Counted from the stretch's first letter, positions 9,248 through 20,544 are shown. The stretch is DNA of 64,000 nucleotides from Motiliproteus sp. SC1-56 (GCF_017309075.1 NZ_JAEMGS010000005.1:124001-188000), one strand, 5' to 3'. The notes: generated from the sequence alone by a model not told the origin. Made by a program: numbers and translations.

Positions 9248-10273
9248 TCAGCCCGCCTCCGCGCCCCGGCCGGGAGGCTCCATGCCGAAATGCAGGTAGG
9301 CGCTATTGGTCAGCACCCGACCCCGGGGGGTACGCATGATGTAACCCTGCTGGATAAGATAAGGCTCGAGCACATCTTCAATGGTGTCGCGTTCCTCGCT
9401 GATGGCGGCCGCCAGGCTGTCCACGCCCACCGGCCCGCCGTCGAACTTTTCTATCATCGCCAACAGCAACCGCCGGTCCATATGATCGAAGCCCTGGCTG
9501 TCCACGTGCAGCATGTTCAGCGCCTCGTCCGCCAGCTGTCCCGATATCAGCCCATCCCCCCGCACCTCGGCGAAGTCGCGGGCCCGGCGCAGCAGGCGAT
9601 TGGCAATACGGGGCGTGCCCCGTGAGCGGCGCGCCACCTCCCGAGCCCCGTCGGAGTCGATCGCCACTCCGGAGAGCTCTGCCGAACGGCTGACGATCTG
9701 GGTCAGGTCGCTCACCGAGTAAAACTCAAGGCGCTGCACGATACCGAACCGATCCCGCAAGGGCGAAGTCAAAAGGCCCGCGCGCGTGGTTGCGCCCACC
9801 AGGGTAAAGGGCGGCAGGTCCAGCTTGATCGAGCGAGCGGCAGGGCCTTCACCGATCATGATATCCAGCTGGTAATCTTCCATCGCAGGGTAGAGGACTT
9901 CCTCCACGGCGGGGCTGAGACGATGGATCTCATCGATAAAGAGCACATCGCCCGCTTCCAGGTTGGTCAGCATGGCCGCCAGGTCACCGGCCTTCTCCAG
10001 CACCGGCCCGGAGGTGGTCTTGACCTCAACCTCCATTTCGTTAGCGATTATATGGGCCAGGGTCGTCTTGCCCAGGCCCGGCGGTCCGAAAATAAGGGTG
10101 TGGTCCAGCGCCTCGGCCCGCATTCTGGCCGCCTGAATAAAAATCTCCATCTGCTCGCGCACCGCCGACTGCCCGACGTAGTCAGTCAGCAGCTTGGGCC
10201 GGATGGCCCGGTCCTGAACCTCTTCAGTGCGTGGCCCGGGGGTGGGAGAGATAAAACGATCCGCTTCGATCAT
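9248..10273 (-). CDS. ruvB: Holliday junction branch-migration ATPase RuvB
   Basis: RuvB is the hexameric AAA+ motor that drives branch migration with RuvA. The 341-residue protein carries Walker A GPPGLGKT at residues 63-70, Walker [10 protein letters not shown] and sensor GATTRAG. The C-terminal winged-helix domain ends with the family motif [10 protein letters not shown]. Order ruvC-ruvA-ruvB on the minus strand is the standard arrangement. No LexA box was recognised upstream of ruvA. Confidence 0.98.
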   Translation of the reverse strand: MIEADRFISPTPGPRTEEVQDRAIRPKLLTDYVGQSAVREQMEIFIQAARMRAEALDHTLIFGPPGLGKTTLAHIIANEMEVEVKTTSGPVLEKAGDLAAMLTNLEAGDVLFIDEIHRLSPAVEEVLYPAMEDYQLDIMIGEGPAARSIKLDLPPFTLVGATTRAGLLTSPLRDRFGIVQRLEFYSVSDLTQIVSRSAELSGVAIDSDGAREVARRSRGTPRIANRLLRRARDFAEVRGDGLISGQLADEALNMLHVDSQGFDHMDRRLLLAMIEKFDGGPVGVDSLAAAISEERDTIEDVLEPYLIQQGYIMRTPRGRVLTNSAYLHFGMEPPGRGAEAG

Positions 10274-10325
10274 ACCGCTGGTCTCGCCGCCTTAAGCAAA
10301 GCTGATATCATACTTGATCGGCTGC

Positions 10326-10934
10326 CTAGACCATACTCTTGAGGGCGTGACGGATCAGGTTTTCGGCGCTTGCGCCGTCCTGGGTCCGCGCCGCTGCGGC
10401 GACCGCCTTGGTCGCCTGAGCCGGCTTGTAGCCCAAGGCGATAAGCGCGCTCTCCGCCTCCTGCCGGGGATCGGCGGTGGCCGGCGCCAACACCTCACCC
10501 GCCGGCTGAAAAAGCGCCGGGGCGGGCAGGCCATCGCTGAATTTATCGCGCATTTCGATGATCAACCGCTCAGCGGTCTTTTTGCCCACCCCGGGCAGAC
10601 GTACGAGGGCCGCGGTATCGTCCTGGTGCACACAGCGGGCAAACTCGCTGGCCTCAATCCCGGAGAGAATGGTGAGGGCCAGCTTGGGGCCGACGCCATT
10701 AACCTTGATTAGCACACGGAACAACTCCCGCTCCTCCCGGGTATGAAAGCCGAACAGCAGATGGGCATCTTCGCGCACCACGAAGTGGGTCCACAGAGAG
10801 AGCGGCTGCCCGACCTCCGGCAACTGGTAGAAGGTGCTCATGGGGGCTTCCACCTCGTAGGCGATACCCTGCACTTCAAGCAGGAGCTGAGGCGGCTGCT
10901 TCTCGATCAACTCTCCTCTTAAACGTCCAATCAT
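10326..10934 (-). CDS. ruvA: Holliday junction DNA-binding protein RuvA
   Basis: RuvA tetramers hold the four-way junction open and recruit RuvB. The 202-residue protein starts [12 protein letters not shown]. It has an OB fold, then two helix-hairpin-helix motifs ([13 protein letters not shown] and [16 protein letters not shown]). After a flexible linker, domain III ([19 protein letters not shown]) contacts RuvB. It is 27 bp from ruvC and 52 bp from ruvB. Confidence 0.97.
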   Translation of the reverse strand: MIGRLRGELIEKQPPQLLLEVQGIAYEVEAPMSTFYQLPEVGQPLSLWTHFVVREDAHLLFGFHTREERELFRVLIKVNGVGPKLALTILSGIEASEFARCVHQDDTAALVRLPGVGKKTAERLIIEMRDKFSDGLPAPALFQPAGEVLAPATADPRQEAESALIALGYKPAQATKAVAAAARTQDGASAENLIRHALKSMV

Positions 10935-10961
10935 AGCGTTCCGATTTTACTGGTGATGAAT

Positions 10962-11474
10962 TTAGCGCAGGCGTCGCCGCCCCCCGGCACCGGTCATACA
11001 GATCAGTCCATGCTGAGTGTGGGCATGACACAACGCGATAGCGAGCGCGTCCGCCGCATCCGCCTGGGGAAGCCCGGGCAGTTTTAAGATAGAGCGGACC
11101 ATGTGCTGGACCTGTCGCTTATCCGCCCCTCCCTTGCCCACAACCGCCTGTTTGACCGCCCGCGCCGCATACTCGGCAACGGGCAAACCCTGAGTGACGC
11201 CCGCGACGATCGCCGCCCCCCGCGCCTGACCAAGCTTGAGCGCTGAGTCGGCATTACGGGCCATAAACACCTGCTCGATAGCCATTTCCTGGGGGCAATG
11301 CAGTCGAATGACCTCAAGAACCCCTTCGTAGACCTGCTGCAGGCGATCGGGGAGGTGATCCCCGGAAATACGGATGCAGCCGCTGGCTACGTATTCGTTA
11401 CGCACCCCAACGGCATTGATAACGCCATAACCGGTAATCCGCGAACCGGGGTCGATACCCAGAATTAAAGACAT
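10962..11474 (-). CDS. ruvC: Crossover junction endonuclease RuvC
   Basis: RuvC resolves Holliday junctions by paired nicks. The 170-residue protein shows the retroviral-integrase-like fold. Catalytic acids lie in GIDPGSR (Asp8), IEQVF and the C-terminal [13 protein letters not shown] motif. It is the first gene of the ruvCAB run. The ppiD terminator separates it from the upstream gene, so it needs its own promoter in the short gap. Confidence 0.97.
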   Translation of the reverse strand: MSLILGIDPGSRITGYGVINAVGVRNEYVASGCIRISGDHLPDRLQQVYEGVLEVIRLHCPQEMAIEQVFMARNADSALKLGQARGAAIVAGVTQGLPVAEYAARAVKQAVVGKGGADKRQVQHMVRSILKLPGLPQADAADALAIALCHAHTQHGLICMTGAGGRRRLR

Positions 11475-11499
11475 CAGCCCACCTGCGACTGGCGAACGA

Positions 11500-11528
11500 T
11501 AAATAAAAAGGGGGAGCCAGCTCCCCCC
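11500..11528 (-). terminator. Rho-independent terminator of ppiD
   Basis: A GC stem of seven or eight base pairs (11510-11517 with 11520-11527) is followed on the minus strand by TTTTT-A-TTT. It begins about 25 bp past the ppiD stop. Confidence 0.85.
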
Positions 11529-11552
11529 GGGTTACTTCATGACCTTACCGGC

Positions 11553-13433
11553 CTAGCGCTGCTCGATCTCAGCATTTGCCCGCAGGTGACTCAGCAGCGC
11601 CTGGTAATCGGCTTGGCCATAACGGTTGGCGATAAAACCACCCAGCCCCTGGCGCTCAGCATCGCTGAGGACAAGGTCCTGGGGCTCATTGACCGCGGTC
11701 ACCGCAACGACCGCCAGCCCGTCAACCCGTTCAACGATACCAAAGCTGGGCGCATCAAGCGGCTTCGCCAATTTAAAGGCACGGTCACGGATAGCCGCAG
11801 GAACGCTCTGATCGCCCCGTTCCATCGCATCCTGCTCCTGCCAACTCTTATCGAATTGAGCAATGGCTTCCAGCCCCTGCGCCTGCATCGCCACGATCAT
11901 CTCCTGAGCGTCGTCGCGAAGCCTCGCTACGGCCTTTTGGTTAATCAGGAGCGCCTGAATTTGCTCGCGCACCTGGCCCAGCGGTTCGACCTGGGCCGGA
12001 CGGTGCTCCTTGACGCGCAGGACCACCATACGGTCGGCATCAAGCTCTACAAGCTCACTGTTATTACCTGCTTCAAGCACTTCCGGATCGAACGCAGCGG
12101 CCAGCAGACGGGGGTTGGAAAGCAGCGTGTCCGCACCGCCTTCGCGACCGAAAAAGTCGCTGGTCTGAATATCCAGGTTAAGCGCCTCTGCCGGCTCACG
12201 CAGGTCAGCCGCGGAGAAGCTGATATCAGCCAGTTCTTCGGCACGCGCCACAAACAAGGATTCGGCACGCTGTGACTGCAGTTCGTTCAGCAGCGAGGTG
12301 CGCACCTCTTCAAACCTCGGCGGTTCAGCATCATCAATCGCCACCAGCTTGATCAGGTGGTAACCAAAATCGGTCTGAACCGGTGTCGATACTTCGCCCT
12401 CTTTCAGCTTGTACAAGGCCTCTTCGAACTCGGGCACCATTACGCCCCGCTCCACATACCCAAGATCTCCGCCCGCCTCGGCCGAGCCGGGGTCTTCGGA
12501 GTATTCCCGGGCAAGTACCGCAAAGTCAGCACCACTCTCCAGTTGCGCGGTCAGGTCCTCGGCCAGCGTGCGTGCCTCTTCGGCGCTGCGCTCGTCGTTC
12601 ACCTGAATCAGAATGTGCGCAGCCTCGCGGGCTTCGTCGCCTTCAAAGCTGTCGACCAGCCGCTCGTACTCGCTTTGCAACTCGGCCTCTTCTACTTCGA
12701 TACCCGCCGCCACGTCGGCCTTGTTCAGCATTACGTACTCAATGGCGACCTGCTCAGGAGAGCGAAACTCCTCCCGATTGGCCTCGTAATACTCAGCGAT
12801 TTCGTCATCGCTGACCACCACCTGGTCGCGGTAAGGCGCAAGCTCCAGATCGACATAACGGATGTCGCGGGTCTGGCGGTCAAGGGCGGCCAACTCGCTG
12901 ATTTCACGGGGAAGCGCAAATGCGGTCGCGACGAGTCCTGCCTGGGATTGGTTGATCAACGTATCTTTGCGCAGGTAGTCACGGTACATCAGCGGCGTCA
13001 GCCCCACATTGCGCAGCAGAGCCTCGAACCGGCTGCGGTCGAAGCGACCGTCCACCTGGAAGTCCGGCGTCTGCAGAATAATCTGGTCCATGTGCTCATC
13101 GGCAACGCCCATGCCCTGCTCCCGGGCGTGCTGCACCAACAACGTTTGCTGGACCAGCCCTTCAATGACCATGCCTCGCAGCAAGCTGTCTTCCAGCAGG
13201 CTGGGATCAAGGTTATCGCCCATCTGAGCCATCAACTGACGCCGTTGAAGCTCTACGCCCTCCCGGATTTGCTGTTCGGTGATTTCAACCCCATTGACCT
13301 CCACCGGCGCATCCGGCGCGCTAGCCAAGCCCACCAGCGAATCCACGCCCCAGAGCGCAAAGGTGACGATGATAAAGCCAACGATGATTTTGGCGATTAT
13401 ACCCTGGGAATTTTCCCGCATACTCTGCAGCAT
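11553..13433 (-). CDS. ppiD: Periplasmic folding chaperone / peptidyl-prolyl isomerase PpiD
   Basis: PpiD is an inner-membrane-anchored periplasmic chaperone near the Sec translocon. The 626-residue protein has one membrane helix at about residues 13-35 and a SurA-like N-terminal chaperone region. A single parvulin domain follows (AAHILIQVNDERS to DFGYHLIKLVAI, about residues 265-365), then a C-terminal chaperone domain. Its place after lon and hupB is the conserved gammaproteobacterial order. The tRNA-Asp gene and a terminator lie between hupB and ppiD, so ppiD is probably expressed separately. Confidence 0.95.
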   Translation of the reverse strand: MLQSMRENSQGIIAKIIVGFIIVTFALWGVDSLVGLASAPDAPVEVNGVEITEQQIREGVELQRRQLMAQMGDNLDPSLLEDSLLRGMVIEGLVQQTLLVQHAREQGMGVADEHMDQIILQTPDFQVDGRFDRSRFEALLRNVGLTPLMYRDYLRKDTLINQSQAGLVATAFALPREISELAALDRQTRDIRYVDLELAPYRDQVVVSDDEIAEYYEANREEFRSPEQVAIEYVMLNKADVAAGIEVEEAELQSEYERLVDSFEGDEAREAAHILIQVNDERSAEEARTLAEDLTAQLESGADFAVLAREYSEDPGSAEAGGDLGYVERGVMVPEFEEALYKLKEGEVSTPVQTDFGYHLIKLVAIDDAEPPRFEEVRTSLLNELQSQRAESLFVARAEELADISFSAADLREPAEALNLDIQTSDFFGREGGADTLLSNPRLLAAAFDPEVLEAGNNSELVELDADRMVVLRVKEHRPAQVEPLGQVREQIQALLINQKAVARLRDDAQEMIVAMQAQGLEAIAQFDKSWQEQDAMERGDQSVPAAIRDRAFKLAKPLDAPSFGIVERVDGLAVVAVTAVNEPQDLVLSDAERQGLGGFIANRYGQADYQALLSHLRANAEIEQR

Positions 13434-13464
13434 GATGCCCCCATGGAGTGCAGAATGACTCTTG

Positions 13465-13497
13465 AAAAAAAAGGCGCATCCCTTCGAATGCGCCTTT
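13465..13497 (-). terminator. Terminator behind hupB/tRNA-Asp
   Basis: The stem 13471-13479 with 13488-13496 is flanked by eight A on the plus-strand left side, giving an eight-base T run on the minus strand. It ends transcription coming from hupB and tRNA-Asp about 30 bp before the ppiD start. Confidence 0.85.
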
Positions 13498-13503
13498 AGA
13501 TAC

Positions 13504-13580
13504 TGGCGGAACGGACGGGATTCGAACCCGCGACCCCCGGCGTGACAGGCCGGTATTCTAACCAGCTGAACTACCGCTCC
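13504..13580 (-). tRNA. tRNA-Asp (anticodon GTC), singleton copy
   Basis: This 77-base cloverleaf has encoded CCA, acceptor GGAGCGG pairing with CCGTTCC, and anticodon loop CTGTCAC. It is identical to the four copies in the 49.4-50.1 kb array. It lies 54 bp downstream of hupB on the same strand and is probably co-transcribed with it. Confidence 0.97.
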
Positions 13581-13634
13581 GTAACTCTTGCAATCAACCC
13601 GAAGCGGCTAACTGCCAGAAAACTTGGTCCGGTC

Positions 13635-13907
13635 TTAGTTGACCGCGTCCTTGAGCGCCTTGCCGGCTTTGAAGCTCGGTACGTTGGCAGCAGAAATTTC
13701 TATCGGCTGGCCAGTCTGGGGGTTGCGGCCAGTGCGAGCGGCCCGCGCCTTAACACCAAAAGTACCGAAACCTACCAGCGCAACACTATCGCCCTCTTTC
13801 AGAGCACCGGTGATGGCGTCCAGCGCCGCATCCAGTGCACGGCCGGCAGATGCCTTGGAAAGATCCGCCGACGCTGCAATCGCATCAATCAACTCAGATT
13901 TATTCAC
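13635..13907 (-). CDS. hupB: DNA-binding protein HU, beta type
   Basis: This 90-residue nucleoid protein bends and compacts DNA as a dimer. It begins [11 protein letters not shown] and has the HU/IHF signature [21 protein letters not shown] for the DNA-embracing arms. It ends [11 protein letters not shown]. Position after lon matches E. coli and Pseudomonas. A good sigma-70 promoter lies about 70 bp upstream. Confidence 0.97.
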   Translation of the reverse strand: MNKSELIDAIAASADLSKASAGRALDAALDAITGALKEGDSVALVGFGTFGVKARAARTGRNPQTGQPIEISAANVPSFKAGKALKDAVN

Positions 13908-13976
13908 TTCATTCCCCTTCTAAAAAAATGCAATTTTTTCTTATTGCCCGTGCCCAGTAAAACTAGCTCGACGCAC

Positions 13977-14006
13977 TTTATACCAACATGCCGAAACCAG
14001 TGTCAA
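13977..14006 (-). promoter_or_regulatory. Sigma-70 promoter of hupB
   Basis: On the minus strand, TTGACA (14001-14006) and TATAAA (13977-13982) are separated by 18 bp between the lon stop and the hupB start. Confidence 0.75.
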
Positions 14007-14040
14007 GCGCGGAAACCAACAAAACACGGGGCCTCCAGCC

Positions 14041-16461
14041 TTAATGAGTGCTGATTTGATTCCGAACAGCTTTACGTCCTTTTTTCTTTTCGGAGACGAC
14101 TTTAGTCTCCTCCAGACCCTCGGGTTTAGGCAAATACTGAAGCGCAATTTCCAATACTTCATCAATCCAACGGACCGGCTTAATTTCCAGTTCTCCCTTA
14201 ATATTGTCGGGAATTTCTTTCAGATCGCGCTTATTTTCCTCCGGAATAATCACGACCTTGATTCCACCACGTCGCGCAGCCAGTAATTTTTCCTTCAAGC
14301 CACCGATGGGCAGCACCTGCCCACGCAGGGTGATTTCGCCGGTCATGGCCACATCCGCCCGCACAGGAATGTCGGTCAAGGCCGACACCAAGGCTGTACA
14401 CATACCGATACCCGCACTGGGGCCGTCCTTGGGCGTCGCCCCTTCCGGCACGTGGATGTGGATATCCTTGGACTCATGGAAGTCGGACTTGATCCCCAAC
14501 GCCTGCGCGCGGCTGCGCACAACCGTCAGCGCCGCCTGGATGGACTCCTTCATGACATCACCCAGAGAACCCGTATGCACCTGACGCCCCTTACCAGGCA
14601 CCACTGCCGCCTCAATCGTGAGGATATCTCCCCCGACCTGGGTCCAGGCAAGCCCCGTCACCTGACCCACTACATCCTGCTCCTCGGCCATGCCGAAGTT
14701 GAATTTGCGCACCCCGCTGTACTCTTCCAGATGCTCCGGCTCCACCACCAAGGGCTCCTTCTCCCCCTTGTTGAGTGCGCGTTCCTTGACCACCTTGCGA
14801 CAGATTTTAGCGATCTCCCGCTCCAAGCCCCGCACGCCAGCTTCCCGAGTGTAATAACGAATAAGGTCGCGAATACTCTCCTCAGCGATCTCCATCTCAC
14901 CCTTCTGCAAACCATTGGTTTTCAACTGCTTGGGAACCAGATAGCGCTCGGCAATTTTAACCTTCTCGTCTTCGGTGTAACCGGGTATGCGAATGATCTC
15001 CATTCGGTCCAGCAAGGGACCAGGAATGTTCATCGAGTTGGAGGTGCAGACGAACATGACGTCTGACAGGTCGTAGTCCACCTCCAGGTAATGATCATTG
15101 AAGGTATGATTCTGCTCAGGATCGAGCACTTCAAGCAATGCCGATGCGGGGTCACCCCGGTGATCCATTCCGATTTTGTCGATCTCATCGAGGAGGAACA
15201 GCGGGTTACGAACCCCCACCTTGGAAATCTTCTGCAACAACTTGCCCGGCATGGAACCGATATACGTGCGGCGATGACCACGAATTTCCGCTTCGTCCCG
15301 CACCCCACCAAGCGCCATCCGCACGTATTTACGGTTGGTGGCCCGAGCGATGGAACGCCCCAGGGACGTTTTACCCACACCGGGAGGGCCGACCAGACAG
15401 AGCACCGGCCCTTTGAGCTTGCGCACCCGCTGCTGAACGGCGAGGTACTCGAGGATGCGCTCCTTCACCTCCTCCAGGCCGTAGTGATCTTCCTCCAGAA
15501 CCAGTTCAGCCCGCGACAGGTCATGACGCACTTTGCTGCGCTTTTTCCATGGCAGGCTGACCATCCAGTCGATATAACTGCGAACCACAGTCGCCTCGGC
15601 TGACATCGGCGACATCATTTTCAGCTTGTTGAATTCGTTGAGAGCCTTCTCCTTGGCCTCCTTGGTCATCCCGGCCTCTTCGATGCGCTGCTTGAGCTGC
15701 TCGACTTCGTTGGGACCGGCCTCATCAAGATCGCCCAGTTCCTTCTGAATCGCCTTCATCTGCTCGTTGAGGTAATACTCGCGCTGACTCTTCTCCATCT
15801 GCTTCTTGACCCGGCCACGAATCCGCTTCTCCACGTTAACCAGGTCAATCTCGGCCTCCATCAGGCCCAGCAGGTACTCTAGGCGCTCACGCGTATCCAC
15901 CATCTCCAGTATGCGCTGTTTCTCATCCAGCTTGACGGTGATGTGAGCAGCAATGGTATCGCCCAAGCGCACAGGGTCGTCGATGCTCGAGAGCGAGGAG
16001 AGCACTTCGGCAGGAATCTTCTTGTTGAGCTGAACATACTGCTCAAACTGGGACAGAACGGTACGGGTAAAGACCTCGCCTTCCTCACCCAGCTCGGTAA
16101 CCGCCAGCTCCTCGCAGACGGCGACCCAGCCGTCCTCTCCTTCGGCCAACTCACCGATACGGGCCCGGTAGCCACCTTCGACCAGTACCTTGACGGTACC
16201 GTCGGGCAGCTTCAGCAGCTGCAGGATATTGGCGACAGTACCCACCTCGAACACATCTTCCGCCCCTGGCTCGTCGACCGAAGCGTTTTTCTGGGCGACC
16301 AGCAGTATCTCCTTGTCTCCCTCCATCGCCTTTTCCAGAGCCTGAATCGATTTCTCGCGGCCTACGAAAAGGGGAATGACCATGTGGGGATAGACCACCA
16401 CATCACGCAGGGGAAGCAACGGAAGTTGCAGGGACGCGTTTTCGATGTGTTCATGCTCCAT
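14041..16461 (-). CDS. lon: ATP-dependent protease Lon
   Basis: Lon degrades misfolded and regulatory proteins in the cytoplasm. From the ATG at 16461 (AGAGG about 8 bp upstream) it has 806 residues. The N-terminal LON substrate domain ([20 protein letters not shown]) is followed by a coiled-coil linker. The AAA+ domain has [15 protein letters not shown] near residue 360. The C-terminal serine/lysine peptidase domain has the catalytic serine in [11 protein letters not shown] longer frame to 16590 adds 43 untypical residues and was not used. It is downstream of clpX. Confidence 0.97.
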   Translation of the reverse strand: MEHEHIENASLQLPLLPLRDVVVYPHMVIPLFVGREKSIQALEKAMEGDKEILLVAQKNASVDEPGAEDVFEVGTVANILQLLKLPDGTVKVLVEGGYRARIGELAEGEDGWVAVCEELAVTELGEEGEVFTRTVLSQFEQYVQLNKKIPAEVLSSLSSIDDPVRLGDTIAAHITVKLDEKQRILEMVDTRERLEYLLGLMEAEIDLVNVEKRIRGRVKKQMEKSQREYYLNEQMKAIQKELGDLDEAGPNEVEQLKQRIEEAGMTKEAKEKALNEFNKLKMMSPMSAEATVVRSYIDWMVSLPWKKRSKVRHDLSRAELVLEEDHYGLEEVKERILEYLAVQQRVRKLKGPVLCLVGPPGVGKTSLGRSIARATNRKYVRMALGGVRDEAEIRGHRRTYIGSMPGKLLQKISKVGVRNPLFLLDEIDKIGMDHRGDPASALLEVLDPEQNHTFNDHYLEVDYDLSDVMFVCTSNSMNIPGPLLDRMEIIRIPGYTEDEKVKIAERYLVPKQLKTNGLQKGEMEIAEESIRDLIRYYTREAGVRGLEREIAKICRKVVKERALNKGEKEPLVVEPEHLEEYSGVRKFNFGMAEEQDVVGQVTGLAWTQVGGDILTIEAAVVPGKGRQVHTGSLGDVMKESIQAALTVVRSRAQALGIKSDFHESKDIHIHVPEGATPKDGPSAGIGMCTALVSALTDIPVRADVAMTGEITLRGQVLPIGGLKEKLLAARRGGIKVVIIPEENKRDLKEIPDNIKGELEIKPVRWIDEVLEIALQYLPKPEGLEETKVVSEKKKGRKAVRNQISTH

Positions 16462-16610
16462 GGTGGAGACCTCTGTTTGACTGACGGCGTCGGCTACAGC
16501 CAACCTCTGCCGCGATGACTCGATACTGACGATCCGGCTGTAGTAAGAGAAAGAGAATTGGGGCGACGGGTACCAATTACAAGGTAGCACCGGGAAAAAA
16601 CCCTGTGAAC

Positions 16611-16636
16611 AAAAAAGGGCCCCAAAAGGGCCCTTT
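16611..16636 (-). terminator. Rho-independent terminator between clpX and lon
   Basis: A 9-bp perfect stem (16614-16622 with 16628-16636) with a 5-base loop gives a T run on the minus strand. It begins 10 bp past the clpX stop, so lon needs its own promoter. Confidence 0.85.
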
Positions 16637-16645
16637 CAAATTTAC

Positions 16646-17926
16646 TCAGTCGTCCCGGGCCGCTCGCGACGGCTCGACGTTATCGTAGATCAACAACGGT
16701 TCGGACTCTTCGAGGATGACACCGTCATCAATAACCACTTTGCTGACGTTCTCCATGGACGGCAGGCGGAACATGATGTCCAGCAACGCCGACTCAAGTA
16801 TCGAGCGCAGTCCCCGGGCGCCGGTTTTGCGCTCCATCGCCTTGTTGGCCACCGCCTTGAGGGCGTCTTCGCGAAAATCAACCTCCACACCCTCAAGCTC
16901 AAACAGCTTGGCGTACTGCTTGGTCAGCGAGTTCTTCGGCTCGGTCAGAATCTGCACGAGCGCCTCCTCGTCCAGCTCGGCCAGCGTCGCCACCATCGGC
17001 AGACGCCCCACGAACTCGGGAATCAGGCCGTACTTGACCAGATCCTCGGCCTCCAGGTCCTCCAGCGTCTCACCGACACTCTTGGCACCGTCCTTGGAGC
17101 TAACCATGGCCGAAAAACCGATACTGCTCTTGTCAGAGCGGTCCTGAATAACCTTCTCCAAGCCGGCAAAGGCACCGCCACAGATAAAGAGAATATTGCC
17201 GGTATCCACCTGCAGAAACTCCTGCTGGGGATGCTTGCGCCCACCTTGAGGCGGAACTGAAGCGACGGTTCCCTCGATCAGCTTCAGCAGCGCCTGCTGA
17301 ACCCCCTCACCGGATACATCGCGAGTAATGGAAGGATTATCAGACTTGCGGGAAATCTTGTCGATTTCATCGATGTAGACGATTCCCATTTGGGCCTTTT
17401 CCACATCGTAGTCGCACTTCTGCAGCAGCTTCTGAATGATGTTCTCGACATCCTCGCCCACGTATCCCGCTTCGGTGAGCGTGGTCGCGTCAGCAATCGT
17501 GAAGGGCACATTCAACAGCCGCGCCAATGTCTGCGCAAGCAGCGTTTTACCACTTCCGGTAGGCCCGATCAGCAGAATGTTACTCTTGCCCAGCTCGACG
17601 TCATCGTCCTGGCTACCCTGGTAGCGCAGCCGCTTGTAGTGGTTGTATACCGCCACAGAAAGAACCTTTTTGGCCCTCTCCTGACCGATGACGTACTCAT
17701 CCAGGGTCTGCCTGATCTCTTCCGGCGCAGGCAGCCTGTCGCCCTGCTCTTCAACCCCTGCGTCCTGAATCTCTTCACTGATGATGTCGTTACATAGATC
17801 GACACACTCATCACAGATAAAGACAGACGGGCCGGCAATCAGTTTACGGACCTCGTCCTGGCTCTTTCCACAGAAAGAGCAGTAGAGCAGTTTTCCGTCA
17901 CCCTTGCCGGTGTTTTCGTCGGACAT
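16646..17926 (-). CDS. clpX: ClpX, unfoldase subunit of ClpXP
   Basis: ClpX recognises tagged substrates, unfolds them and feeds ClpP. Starting at the ATG at 17926 (GAGGTAG upstream) it has 426 residues. An N-terminal C4 zinc finger uses Cys16, Cys19, Cys38 and Cys41. Walker A GPTGSGKT is at residues 121-128, Walker [11 protein letters not shown] follows, and an IGF tripeptide loop (SSIGFSA) docks on ClpP. It lies 94 bp downstream of clpP. Confidence 0.98.
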   Translation of the reverse strand: MSDENTGKGDGKLLYCSFCGKSQDEVRKLIAGPSVFICDECVDLCNDIISEEIQDAGVEEQGDRLPAPEEIRQTLDEYVIGQERAKKVLSVAVYNHYKRLRYQGSQDDDVELGKSNILLIGPTGSGKTLLAQTLARLLNVPFTIADATTLTEAGYVGEDVENIIQKLLQKCDYDVEKAQMGIVYIDEIDKISRKSDNPSITRDVSGEGVQQALLKLIEGTVASVPPQGGRKHPQQEFLQVDTGNILFICGGAFAGLEKVIQDRSDKSSIGFSAMVSSKDGAKSVGETLEDLEAEDLVKYGLIPEFVGRLPMVATLAELDEEALVQILTEPKNSLTKQYAKLFELEGVEVDFREDALKAVANKAMERKTGARGLRSILESALLDIMFRLPSMENVSKVVIDDGVILEESEPLLIYDNVEPSRAARDD

Positions 17927-18020
17927 TCGACTACCTCGTAACAGCAATAACTTTGTGCATTAAACGATTAATGCAGATCTCAGCCTAGCTTTTCAAGCTC
18001 TGCAGGAATATTTTAGCCAA

Positions 18021-18659
18021 TTACTCCACCGCCGTGCGCTGCTCCACAATGGAGTCAATCAAACCGTACTCTTTGGCCGTTGCTCCGTCCATGAAGTTAT
18101 CACGCTCGGTATCCTGGGCGATTTGCTCGAGATCCTGTCCCGTATGACGAGCCAGGATGCGATTAAGTTTCTCACGAACCGTCAAAATCTCCCGCGTGTG
18201 AATCTCAATATCCGTGGCCTGCCCCTGATACCCACCCAACGGCTGATGAATCATCATGCGCGAGTGCGGCAGGCAGTGACGCTTACCTTCAGCACCACCA
18301 GCCAGCAGCAGCGCACCCATGCTGGCCGCCTGCCCCAGACACATAGTGCTCACATCCGGCTTGATAAACTGCATGGTGTCGTAAATGGCAAGACCAGCAG
18401 TCACCGCCCCGCCGGGAGAATTAATGTAGAGATGAATGTCCTTGTCCGGGTTTTCGGACTCCAGGAACAGCAGCTGGGCAACAATCAGGTTGGCCATATG
18501 GTCTTCGACCTGACCGACCAGAAAGATCACCCGCTCCTTAAGCAGGCGGGAATAGATATCGTAGGAGCGCTCACCGCGCGCGGTCTGCTCCACCACAATC
18601 GGCACCAGTCCGGACGCCGTAATCAAACCGTTTTGCTCGGCCTGCAACTTATCCTGCAT
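18021..18659 (-). CDS. clpP: ClpP, proteolytic subunit
   Basis: This 212-residue tetradecameric serine protease forms the chamber of ClpXP. The catalytic triad is Ser113 (GQAASMGA), His138 (MIHQPLGG) and Asp187 (DTERDNFM), two residues offset from the E. coli numbering. An N-terminal propeptide of about 16 residues (up to SGLVP) is expected to be cleaved. It sits between tig and clpX, and a strong hairpin upstream separates it from tig. Confidence 0.98.
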   Translation of the reverse strand: MQDKLQAEQNGLITASGLVPIVVEQTARGERSYDIYSRLLKERVIFLVGQVEDHMANLIVAQLLFLESENPDKDIHLYINSPGGAVTAGLAIYDTMQFIKPDVSTMCLGQAASMGALLLAGGAEGKRHCLPHSRMMIHQPLGGYQGQATDIEIHTREILTVREKLNRILARHTGQDLEQIAQDTERDNFMDGATAKEYGLIDSIVEQRTAVE

Positions 18660-18710
18660 AGATTCTTCTCCATCGTACAGCGACTTTTCCCGCGAAAGCC
18701 CGCTACTGAG

Positions 18711-18756
18711 AAAAAACGGCAGGCGGCGCGATGCGCCGGCTGCCGCCTAATTTTTT
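18711..18756 (-). terminator. Strong hairpin/terminator between tig and clpP
   Basis: A long interrupted stem spans 18717-18745 (outer CGGCAG/CTGCCG, inner CGGCGC/GCGCCG). It is flanked by six A on the left and six T on the right, so it can terminate in either direction. On the minus strand it ends tig transcripts about 50 bp before clpP. Confidence 0.85.
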
Positions 18757-18797
18757 GTTCAAACCGAGTTTAGCCTCGGCCAAGCGAAAAATGAAGC

Positions 18798-20144
18798 TTA
18801 TTCAGCGTCCTTCTCTTCGCTCTCCTCGGCCGCCTCTTCCTTCTGCGGAGCAGGCTTGATCGCCTCCTCGTAGGAAATGCTGACCTCGGTTACCTTGGCA
18901 CCCTCCACCAGCAGGTCGACCACTTGATCCTCGAGCACCAGGGCCTCAACCTGGGCCAGCTGCTCCTGGTTACCGTAGTAGTAGTCGATAACCTCTTGCG
19001 GCTGCTGGTACGTCTCGGCCATCTCCTCGATGGTGCTGCGCACCCGGTCAGCATCGGCCTTCAGCTCTTTGCTCTGGATCAGTTCGCCGACCAGCAGGCC
19101 GATGGCTACACGCTGCTTGGCCTGAGCCTCAAACAGCTCTGCCGGCAGGTTGCTGGGATCGATCTGCGCGCCGCCACCGAACTGCTGCACGGCCTGCTGA
19201 CGGAGACGATCGATCTCGCCGTCCACCAACGCCTTGGGCACATCCACGTTATTGACCTTGACCAGCTCGTCCATCACTTTGGACTTGAGCTTGCTATGCA
19301 GCGCCTGCTTGACCTCGCGCTCCATGTTCTTGCGGATCTCAGCCTTGAAACCCTCCAGATCACTCTCTTCGATACCGAACTTGGCAAAAAACTCCGCGTT
19401 CAGTTCGGGAAGCTCGGGAGCAGATACTTCATTAACCTTGATTTTAAAGGTCACCGGCTGACCAGCCAGCTCCTCGGAGTGATACTTCTCGGGGAAGGTC
19501 ACCTCCAGGTCCTTTTCATCACCGGCCTTGAGACCAACCAGGCCATCTTCGAAACCGGGAATCATGGTGTTGGAACCCAGCACCAGCTCATGGCCTTCGG
19601 CCTTGCCCCCCTCGAAGGCCTCACCGTCCTTGAAGCCTTCGAAGTTGATGTTGACCCGGTCACCCTGCTCGGCCGCCCGCTCCGCAACTTTCCAGTCGGT
19701 GTGCTGCTTGCGCAGGGTCTCGATCATGGTGTCCACGTCGGCGTCGGTCACTTCCGCCGTCTGCTTCTCGACTTCCACACCGGCCAGGTCAGTCAGGGAG
19801 ATTTCCGGATAAACCTCAAAAGTGGCGACGTATTCGAAGTCCTCACCCTCGGCGTCCTGCTTGGGCTCAATAGAAGGCCCGCCGGCCGGCTTCAGATTCT
19901 CTTTGGTCACAGCCTCGTAGAAGGTGTTCTGGATCAGCTCGCCCAGCACCTCCTGACGCACACCGCGGCCGTAACGGCGTTTAACCACCTTCAGCGGCAC
20001 CTTGCCCGGACGAAAGCCGTCGATGCGGGCGGAGCGAGCAGTCTGTTGCAACCGAGCGTTGACGTCCTCCTCGATACGGGCAGCGGGGACGGTAACCGTC
20101 ATCTGGCGCTCAAGGGAAGAGGTTGCCTCAACAGAAACTTGCAT
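18798..20144 (-). CDS. tig: Trigger factor, ribosome-bound chaperone
   Basis: Trigger factor binds nascent chains at ribosomal protein L23 and has peptidyl-prolyl isomerase activity. The 448-residue protein contains the ribosome-docking signature (GFRPGKVPLKVVKRRYG) near residue 45. An FKBP-type domain lies around residues 160-245 (RVNINFEGFKDGEAFEGGKAE). A helical C-terminal chaperone cradle ends in an acidic tail. The ATG at 20144 has AGGAA upstream. The conserved block tRNAs-tig-clpP-clpX-lon is complete. Confidence 0.97.
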   Translation of the reverse strand: MQVSVEATSSLERQMTVTVPAARIEEDVNARLQQTARSARIDGFRPGKVPLKVVKRRYGRGVRQEVLGELIQNTFYEAVTKENLKPAGGPSIEPKQDAEGEDFEYVATFEVYPEISLTDLAGVEVEKQTAEVTDADVDTMIETLRKQHTDWKVAERAAEQGDRVNINFEGFKDGEAFEGGKAEGHELVLGSNTMIPGFEDGLVGLKAGDEKDLEVTFPEKYHSEELAGQPVTFKIKVNEVSAPELPELNAEFFAKFGIEESDLEGFKAEIRKNMEREVKQALHSKLKSKVMDELVKVNNVDVPKALVDGEIDRLRQQAVQQFGGGAQIDPSNLPAELFEAQAKQRVAIGLLVGELIQSKELKADADRVRSTIEEMAETYQQPQEVIDYYYGNQEQLAQVEALVLEDQVVDLLVEGAKVTEVSISYEEAIKPAPQKEEAAEESEEKDAE

Positions 20145-20355
20145 GAAAATTCCTCACAAAAGAAAAGATAACTAACCTGAAGCGAATCCCACCGCGGCGG
20201 GCCTGAGTAGCCCCGACGGCAACGCTTGCGCCCAGCGGGGGTAAAAATTAAAAAGGAGGAATTTTCCGGCATCCCGGGAACGGAGTCAAGGGAGGCGAAA
20301 ATTAAAAGAAATAGAGAACAGAAGAATCAAAAGACGATAGAAGAAGCTGCAGGAA

Positions 20356-20431
20356 TGGGGTGGGCGATGGGGCTCGAACCCACGACCACCGGAATCACAA
20401 TCCGGGGCTCTACCAACTGAGCTACGCCCAC
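20356..20431 (-). tRNA. tRNA-His (GTG), distal copy
   Basis: This 76-base cloverleaf with encoded CCA has anticodon loop TTGTGAT and discriminator C. The extra G(-1) typical of tRNA-His is encoded at 20432. It is identical to the copy at 20545-20620. Confidence 0.96.
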
Positions 20432-20448
20432 CACTATATTCCAGCACT

Positions 20449-20533
<85 letters not shown>

Positions 20534-20544
20534 ACATACATTAA